Shown piece after piece: positions 8,769 through 13,030 of a stretch of 13,030 nt of DNA. The stretch spans positions 1-13,030 of the forward strand of contig RFJN01000136.1 in the NCBI GenBank assembly GCA_003694875.1. Direction: 5' to 3'. The notes beneath the pieces were generated by a model. It worked only from the letters and a program-made list of their open reading frames with translations, searched no databases and was not told the origin of the DNA. This DNA comes from Planctomycetota bacterium (GTDB taxonomy: Bacteria; Planctomycetota; J058; J103). How positions within the stretch are numbered: position 1 is the stretch's first letter; each line of letters starts with the position of its first letter. The position numbers and the translations under genes are program-made.

Positions 8769-10255
8769 TGGCCGACCTACCGATTCTCTCGCTGCTGCTC
8801 GTGCTGCCGCTCGTCGGAGCGGTCGCGGTGATGCTCTGTCCGCGCGATCGGGACGATCTCACGCGGGCCACAGCCCTCACCTTCGCGATGCTGACCACCC
8901 TGCTCAGCCTGCCGCTGTTCTGGCTGTACGACGCGCAGGCGGGCACCATGCAGTTCACCGAATTCCACCCGTGGGTGGCCTCGCTCGGGATCGCCTACAG
9001 CGTCGGGGTGGACGGGATCAGCCTGCTGCTCGTGCTCATGACCACGCTGCTCGCGCCGGTGGGGGTGCTGTGCTCGTGGCGCGCGATCGAGGAGCGCACC
9101 CGCGAGTTCTTCGCCTCGTTCCTCGTGCTCGTCAGTGCGGTGATCGGGGTGTTCATCGCGCGCGATCTCGTGCTGTTCTACGTGTTCTGGGAAGTCATGC
9201 TCGTGCCCATGTTCCTGATCATCGTGATCTGGGGCGGGCGCCGGCGGCTGTACGCGGGGGTGAAGTTCTTCATCTACACCATGACCGCGTCGCTGCTCAT
9301 GCTGGTCGCGATCGTCTACGTCTACCTCGCCGCCGGCGCGGGCAGCTTCGATATCGAGACGATCCGGCTCGCGCTCGTCGAGCACGGACTGTCGCGCACC
9401 GCCGAACTGTGGCTGTTCGTCGCGTTCACCCTCGCCTTCGCCGTCAAGGTTCCGGTCTTCCCGTTCCACACCTGGCTGCCCGACGCGCACACCGAGGCGC
9501 CCACCGCCGGTTCGGTCATGCTCGCCGCGGTGCTGCTCAAGATGGGTACCTACGGTCTGATCCGGATCGCGATCCCGCTCTTCCCGCAGGCGGCGGCCAC
9601 GGCGGCGCCCGTCATGATCGTGCTCGCGGTGATCGGGATCATCTACGGCGCGCTCATGGCGCTCGCGCAGACCGACTGGAAGCGGCTGATCGCCTACTCG
9701 TCGGTCTCGCACCTCGGCTTCATCGTGCTCGCGATCTTCGCGTGGAACGAGACCGCGCTCACCGGTGCGGTCTACCAGATGCTCGGCCACGGCCTGTCGA
9801 CAGGGGCGCTGTTCCTCGTGATCGGCTCGGTCTACGAGCGCACCCACACCCGCGAGATCGACGCCTACGGCGGGGTCGCCAAGGTCATTCCCGGCACGGC
9901 CGTGGTCTTCATGTTCGCCATGCTCAGCTCGGTCGGACTGCCCGGGCTCAATGGCTTCGTCGGCGAGTTCATGATCCTCGCCGGCACCTTCCTCGAGGCG
10001 CAGGTGGCGGCCGCGTGCGCGGCACTCGGGGTGATCTTCGGGGCCGCATACCTGCTGACCCTCTACCAGAAGACCATGCTCGGTCCGCTCAAGCACGAGC
10101 GCAACCGCACCCTGACCGATCTGACCGCACGCGAGTGGAGCTACTACGTGCCGCTGATCGCGTTCATGGTGCTGCTCGGGGTCTTCCCGCAGCCGTTCGT
10201 CGACGTGATGCGGGTGTCGCTGCGGTTGCTCGCGAGCAAGGCCACGACCCTGTGA
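8768..10255 (+). CDS. nuoM: NADH-quinone oxidoreductase subunit M (antiporter-like proton pump)
   Basis: This 495-aa, roughly 14-helix MrpD-like membrane subunit sits between NuoN and NuoL. Channel residues: E142 (YVFWEVMLVPMF, TM5), K227 (FAVKVPVFPFHTWLPDAH, TM7), K258 (AVLLKMGTYG, TM8) and E400 (GFVGEF, TM12), where NuoM has a glutamate in place of the lysine found in NuoL and NuoN. That glutamate helps separate NuoM from its paralogues. The length is normal (E. coli 509 aa). The ATG at 8768 shares its A with the nuoL TGA (TGATG). The frame is open further upstream inside nuoL, but that segment is arginine-rich and not NuoM-like. No separate strong Shine-Dalgarno site is visible before this ATG, so re-initiation by ribosomes finishing nuoL is likely. 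Confidence 0.97.
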   Translation: MADLPILSLLLVLPLVGAVAVMLCPRDRDDLTRATALTFAMLTTLLSLPLFWLYDAQAGTMQFTEFHPWVASLGIAYSVGVDGISLLLVLMTTLLAPVGVLCSWRAIEERTREFFASFLVLVSAVIGVFIARDLVLFYVFWEVMLVPMFLIIVIWGGRRRLYAGVKFFIYTMTASLLMLVAIVYVYLAAGAGSFDIETIRLALVEHGLSRTAELWLFVAFTLAFAVKVPVFPFHTWLPDAHTEAPTAGSVMLAAVLLKMGTYGLIRIAIPLFPQAAATAAPVMIVLAVIGIIYGALMALAQTDWKRLIAYSSVSHLGFIVLAIFAWNETALTGAVYQMLGHGLSTGALFLVIGSVYERTHTREIDAYGGVAKVIPGTAVVFMFAMLSSVGLPGLNGFVGEFMILAGTFLEAQVAAACAALGVIFGAAYLLTLYQKTMLGPLKHERNRTLTDLTAREWSYYVPLIAFMVLLGVFPQPFVDVMRVSLRLLASKATTL

Positions 10256-10307
10256 GCCCGACGAGGGCACGACTGCGTCGGACCGAGACACAAGGGAGAA
10301 GGACGCT

Positions 10308-11813
10308 GTGAGCTGGTTCACCTGGACCGATCTCTGGATGCTCGCCCCCGTCGTCATCATGGTGACCGGGGCGCTGATCACGCTGCTCGTCGGCGCCATG
10401 GCCCGCGGTGCGGCGGCCGGCACGGGCATGACCTTTCTCGGCATCGGCACGAGCGTGCTCGCCGCGTTCGTGACCGCGTTTGCCTGGTCGCACGGCGGCG
10501 CCGCGGTCGGAGGCGCGCTGCTCACCGGTCCGTTCGCCGTCTTTCTCGGCCTCGTGATCCTCGCCGGCGTGGCGCTCGCACTGCTGTATTCGGACGGCTA
10601 CGCCCACCGGATGGGCTTCGACGTCGGGGAGTACTACGGGCTGATCCTTCTCGCCGGCGCCGGGATGCTCTATCTCGTCGCGGCCAACGACCTGATCACC
10701 CTCCTGATCGCGTTCGAGATCATGTCGCTGTCGGTCTACGCGCTCGTGGCGGCCGACCGTCGGCGGCGCGCCGCCTCCGAGGGCGCCATGAAGTACTTCG
10801 TCCTCGGCGCCTTCGCTTCGGGGATCCTGCTGTACGGCATGGCGCTGCTGTACGGCGCGACCGGCACGATCTACCTCAGCGACATGGCCGGGGTGCAGGC
10901 CGCGCCCATGCTCAAGCTCATCGGGATCGGCCTCATGCTCATCGGACTCGCGTTCAAGGTCGGCGCGGTGCCGTTCCATGCCTGGGTGCCCGACGCCTAC
11001 CAGGGGGCGCCGGCGTCGGTGACCGGGTTCATGGCCGTCGCGGTCAAGGCGGCCGCCTTCGGGATCCTCGTGCGTGTGCTGCTCGCCTCGGGACTGCTCG
11101 GCTGGCACGCCTCGGAGACCGCCACGGGCGCGTCCACGCTCGCCACCGAGCACATGCTGCTCACCAACGTGCTCGTCGTCCTCGCGATCGCGACCATGGT
11201 CGTGGGCAACTTCCTCGCGCTCGCGCAGAACGACCTCAAGCGCCTGCTCGCCTACTCCGGCATCTCGCACACCGGCTACGTGCTGATCGGGCTCGTGGCC
11301 GCCATGGTGCTGCCCGCCGAGGGGGTCACCGCCGTGCTGTACTACCTCGCCGCCTACACCGCGATGACCATCGGAGCGTTCGCGGTGCTCGTCGTGCTCG
11401 CCACCGGTAGCCGCGACCTCGGTCCCATCGAGGATCTCGCCGGGCTCGCGCGCCGCCGGCCCGCGGTTGCGCTCGCCATGACCGTGTGCCTCGTGAGCCT
11501 CGTCGGCATGCCGCCCACCGTCGGCTTCTTCGGCAAGCTGTGGCTGTTCCGCGCCGGCCTCGACGCCGGTTTCCCCGGCCTCGTGATCCTCGCCGCCGTA
11601 TCGACCATGGTCTCGATCTACTACTACCTCCGGCCCGTGCTCGTCATGTACGCCGCCGCGCCGGGCGAGGCGGCGAGCCACCGCCCCGTGCCGACCGCCG
11701 GCACCGTGGTGCTCGCAGCGGCCGCACTCGCGACGCTGCTGATCGGCGTCGCCGGGCCCACGCTCTACGACGCCGCGCGCGCGAGCGCCGAGGCGCTGCT
11801 GTCGCTGGGCTGA
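10308..11813 (+). CDS. nuoN: NADH-quinone oxidoreductase subunit N (antiporter-like proton pump)
   Basis: This 501-aa, 14-helix membrane subunit is the antiporter-like pump nearest to NuoK. Channel residues are E137 (LLIAFEIMSLSVYAL, TM5), K217 (LAFKVGAVPFHAWVPDAYQGAP, TM7), K247 (AVAVKAAAFG, TM8) and K410 (PPTVGFFGKLWLF, TM12); K217 and K247 have the same numbers as in E. coli. LKRLLAYSGISHTGYVL (310-326) is another family block. The GTG start at 10308 is preceded by GGGAG at 10294-10298, with a 52-base gap after nuoM. This is the last nuo gene, and the canonical gene order ends here. Codons towards the 3' end become visibly richer in C on this strand. Confidence 0.97.
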   Translation: MSWFTWTDLWMLAPVVIMVTGALITLLVGAMARGAAAGTGMTFLGIGTSVLAAFVTAFAWSHGGAAVGGALLTGPFAVFLGLVILAGVALALLYSDGYAHRMGFDVGEYYGLILLAGAGMLYLVAANDLITLLIAFEIMSLSVYALVAADRRRRAASEGAMKYFVLGAFASGILLYGMALLYGATGTIYLSDMAGVQAAPMLKLIGIGLMLIGLAFKVGAVPFHAWVPDAYQGAPASVTGFMAVAVKAAAFGILVRVLLASGLLGWHASETATGASTLATEHMLLTNVLVVLAIATMVVGNFLALAQNDLKRLLAYSGISHTGYVLIGLVAAMVLPAEGVTAVLYYLAAYTAMTIGAFAVLVVLATGSRDLGPIEDLAGLARRRPAVALAMTVCLVSLVGMPPTVGFFGKLWLFRAGLDAGFPGLVILAAVSTMVSIYYYLRPVLVMYAAAPGEAASHRPVPTAGTVVLAAAALATLLIGVAGPTLYDAARASAEALLSLG

Positions 11814-12051
11814 TCCCCCGCGCCCCTGCTCCCCGGCGCTCGGCTCACCGCGCCACCGCCACCGAGCCGGACACGTCCGCACCCGCGCGCGCCCGCCGTC
11901 GCGCCCCCTCCGTCCCGCTCCCGCGGGGCTCATGTGGGTAAAAAATGCGCGCTGGTCGCAAAAATCGACACCAAAAACTACCTGCGATGTCGGTCGGTGT
12001 GGGGTAGCTCATTCGGTGGAACCGCCACCGCAACCACCGGAGGAGTTGCCC
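11814..12051. other. C-rich spacer with A-tract island between nuoN and the secreted-protein gene
   Basis: This 238-base spacer has no convincing gene. The first part is strongly C-biased (62 C and 31 G by my count in 11821-11930). It has one 6-bp hairpin with a 17-base loop (11841-11846 with 11864-11869), which lacks a T-run and so is not a clear terminator. From 11940 to 11977 three A-runs (11940-11945, 11960-11964, 11973-11977) stand out in the surrounding GC-rich DNA. A promoter or UP-element-like region for the next gene is plausible, but I could not assign -35/-10 boxes. An ATG at 11932 is in frame with the next gene but would put 40 non-signal residues before a good signal peptide. Confidence 0.5.
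12039..12045 (+). promoter_or_regulatory. Strong Shine-Dalgarno site deciding the start of the secreted-protein gene
   Basis: GGAGGAG ends 6 bases before the ATG at 12052. With the signal peptide that begins at that ATG, it rules in favour of this start over the upstream in-frame ATG at 11932. Confidence 0.85.
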
Positions 12052-12771
12052 ATGCGTCCCTGGCTCTCCACGCTTCTCGGCGCCTGCCTCGCCACCGTCG
12101 TCGTCAGCAGCGCGGGCCCGGCACACGCCGCCGACCGTCCCGCAGCGCTCGTCGGCTCGTGGCAGTGTCGCGACGCGCTGCTCGGCTGGGACATGCACCT
12201 CGCCGCCGACGGCCGCTGCGAACTCGGTTACCACCTCGACGGGGCGCGCGTCCGCTCCGAGGGCCGGTGGGCGGTCGAGCACGGACGCCTGGTGCTGCGC
12301 GTCGACGGCGAGCGCTCCGACTACCGCTTCCGGTGGGGGGCGAGCCGCAACATCCTGGTCCTGCAGGGAGCCGATCTGGACAACGCCGCACTCGAGTTCG
12401 TGCGCGTGCGCAGCACCGAACGCGCACCCGACAAGCCGGCCAGAGCCTCGGCCTCCTCGGGAGAACTCGTCGGCAACTGGCTGCACCGCAGCGCCGACGG
12501 CGCCCGCGAACTCGCCTACACCTTCCGCGAGGACCACACCTACGTGCGCGCCCGGCAGGCCGACGGGGTGCGCGTGCTCGAAGAGGGACTGTGGGACCTG
12601 CAGGGCGAGCGCCTCACGCTGCTTCCCCTCGAGGGCCCGGTCGAACTCTACCGCGTCCGGTTCGAGCAGCAGCGCATGCGCCTCACCCGCAACACCGCCC
12701 ACGGGCACCACGTCAGCTTCACCTTCCACCGCACCGGCGTCGAGGTCGCCGCCGCCGTGCTTCCCCACTGA
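12052..12771 (+). CDS. Exported hypothetical protein with two tandem lipocalin-like domains
   Basis: This 239-aa protein is of unknown function. Residues 1-26 look like a Sec signal peptide (R2, hydrophobic core, cleavage at AHA-AD); C12 in LLGAC vaguely resembles a lipobox, but the hydrophobic stretch before it is too short and continues after it. The mature protein has two similar ~90-residue units: 33-118 starting LVGSW and 139-227 starting LVGNW. Each runs through a Gly-rich turn, an E-G-x-W strand (GRWAVEHGRL, then GLWDLQGERL), and a final strand ending near EFVRV or TFHRT. A Ser/Ala/Pro linker (about 120-138) separates them. This layout resembles small lipocalin-like beta-barrel domains, which often bind lipids or assist the envelope, but a specific role cannot be assigned. 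C39 and C56 occur only in unit 1 and could form a disulfide. It probably is not a complex I subunit; it is followed by a strong terminator and may have its own promoter. Confidence 0.85.
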   Translation: MRPWLSTLLGACLATVVVSSAGPAHAADRPAALVGSWQCRDALLGWDMHLAADGRCELGYHLDGARVRSEGRWAVEHGRLVLRVDGERSDYRFRWGASRNILVLQGADLDNAALEFVRVRSTERAPDKPARASASSGELVGNWLHRSADGARELAYTFREDHTYVRARQADGVRVLEEGLWDLQGERLTLLPLEGPVELYRVRFEQQRMRLTRNTAHGHHVSFTFHRTGVEVAAAVLPH

Positions 12772-12826
12772 TCCACTCCCTCTCCGCGGGATCGGCGCGA
12801 GCCGAACCCAAGGAACCTCTCTCTCC

Positions 12827-12854
12827 AGTGCCGCGCGCGTGCGCGGCACTTTTT
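12827..12854 (+). terminator. Rho-independent terminator
   Basis: A perfect 10-bp stem (12827-12836 with 12841-12850, AGTGCCGCGC pairing with GCGCGGCACT) closes a 4-base loop GCGT. Five T residues run from 12850 to 12854, the first lying within the stem arm. It lies 55 bases after the secreted-protein stop and should end transcription of that gene, and of any nuo read-through. No A-run precedes the stem, so it acts in the + direction only. Confidence 0.95.
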
Positions 12855-13000
12855 AATGAGCTGTGCAGCCAGTTGTGGACGTGGGTTGGCGCAGCGCGGG
12901 CGTCCCGCGTGTTGTGAGCACGGAGGGGGGAGGGGGGCGCCGCCGATGGTCGGGGAAAGGGTGGCGCGCGACGGTGCAATGCCATACCTGAACGGGGCTG
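12855..13000. other. Gene-free tail with G-runs
   Basis: I see no credible coding region here. Two runs of six G separated by one A (12925-12937), then GGGG (12952-12955) and GGG (12959-12961), make a possible G-quadruplex on the + strand, although the central loop of 14 bases is long. Confidence 0.4.
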
Positions 13001-13029
13001 GTGCGGGCGGGGATAAACCCCGCCCCTAC
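13001..13029. repeat. Imperfect palindrome, probable REP-like dispersed repeat at window edge
   Basis: Arms 13001-13012 and 13018-13029 pair over 12 positions with two mismatches around the loop ATAAA; the inner 8 bp (13005-13012 with 13018-13025) pair perfectly. On the minus strand it reads TGTAGGGGCGGGGTTTAT, the style of short palindromic intergenic repeats present in many copies in diverse bacterial genomes. Only one copy is in this window and the element may continue beyond the edge. It could also be a simple hairpin of the next gene. Confidence 0.5.
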
Positions 13030-13030
13030 A

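Noticed and set aside
10258..10281. Hairpin CCGACG/CGTCGG in the nuoM-nuoN gap
   Set aside because: A 6-bp stem with a 12-base loop is expected by chance in such GC-rich DNA.
11841..11869. Hairpin after nuoN as the nuo operon terminator
   Set aside because: Only 6 bp with a 17-base loop and no T-run; the convincing terminator is at 12827-12854.
10164..11933. A 589-codon minus-strand open frame opposite nuoN
   Set aside because: Low-complexity Arg/His/Gly/Glu composition and complete overlap with NuoN, which is unmistakable.
11932..12051. Longer form of the secreted protein beginning at the ATG at 11932
   Set aside because: The added 40 residues would precede a good signal peptide, the segment lacks the codon bias of the gene, and the GGAGGAG site fits the ATG at 12052.
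12079..12090. Lipobox-like LGAC in the signal peptide of the secreted protein
   Set aside because: It lies too early (Cys at residue 12), and the hydrophobic core continues to a standard AHA cleavage site at residue 26.

Overview
The window carries most of one operon for the proton-pumping NADH:quinone oxidoreductase (respiratory complex I, 14-subunit nuo type). All genes are on the + strand, in the canonical order nuoD(3' end)-E-F-G-H-I-J-K-L-M-N. A small gene for an exported two-domain beta-rich protein follows, then a strong intrinsic terminator. The DNA is very GC-rich, with codons overwhelmingly ending in G or C, and the genes are tightly packed with good Shine-Dalgarno sites. This points to a high-GC, probably Gram-negative bacterium. 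The separate (unfused) nuoD and the short NuoG fit lineages such as Myxococcota or related former deltaproteobacterial and acidobacterial groups, but this placement is weak inference.

Layout. Positions 2-5778 encode the quinone-site protein NuoD (C-terminal part), the electron-input module NuoE/F/G (NADH, FMN and Fe-S clusters N1a, N3, N1b, N4, N5 and N7), the membrane anchor NuoH and the two-cluster ferredoxin subunit NuoI. A 76-nt gap follows that contains a long perfectly placed hairpin. Positions 5855-11813 encode the membrane arm: NuoJ, NuoK and the three antiporter-like pumps NuoL, NuoM and NuoN. The nuoD/E, nuoG/H, nuoJ/K and nuoL/M junctions overlap, so translational coupling is likely. 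Every cluster ligand and the principal proton-channel Glu/Lys residues I checked are present, so the complex looks functional.

Downstream of nuoN, a 238-nt C-rich spacer contains an A-tract island. It precedes a 239-aa secreted protein made of two repeated domains that resemble lipocalin-like (LVGxW) modules. That gene ends before a textbook GC hairpin plus T-run (12827-12854). The last ~175 bases have no gene. They hold a G-run cluster and, at the very edge, an imperfect palindrome resembling the dispersed REP-type intergenic repeats of many bacteria.

How it works together: electrons enter from NADH at NuoF and pass through NuoE/G/I to the quinone site at NuoD/H (with NuoB, outside the window). 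Conformational coupling through NuoH/J/K then drives proton translocation by NuoN/M/L. I found no defence system, mobile element, CRISPR or RNA gene. The points of interest are local: an 18-residue insertion in NuoK, a shortened NuoG, the nuoI-nuoJ hairpin and the unknown exported protein.
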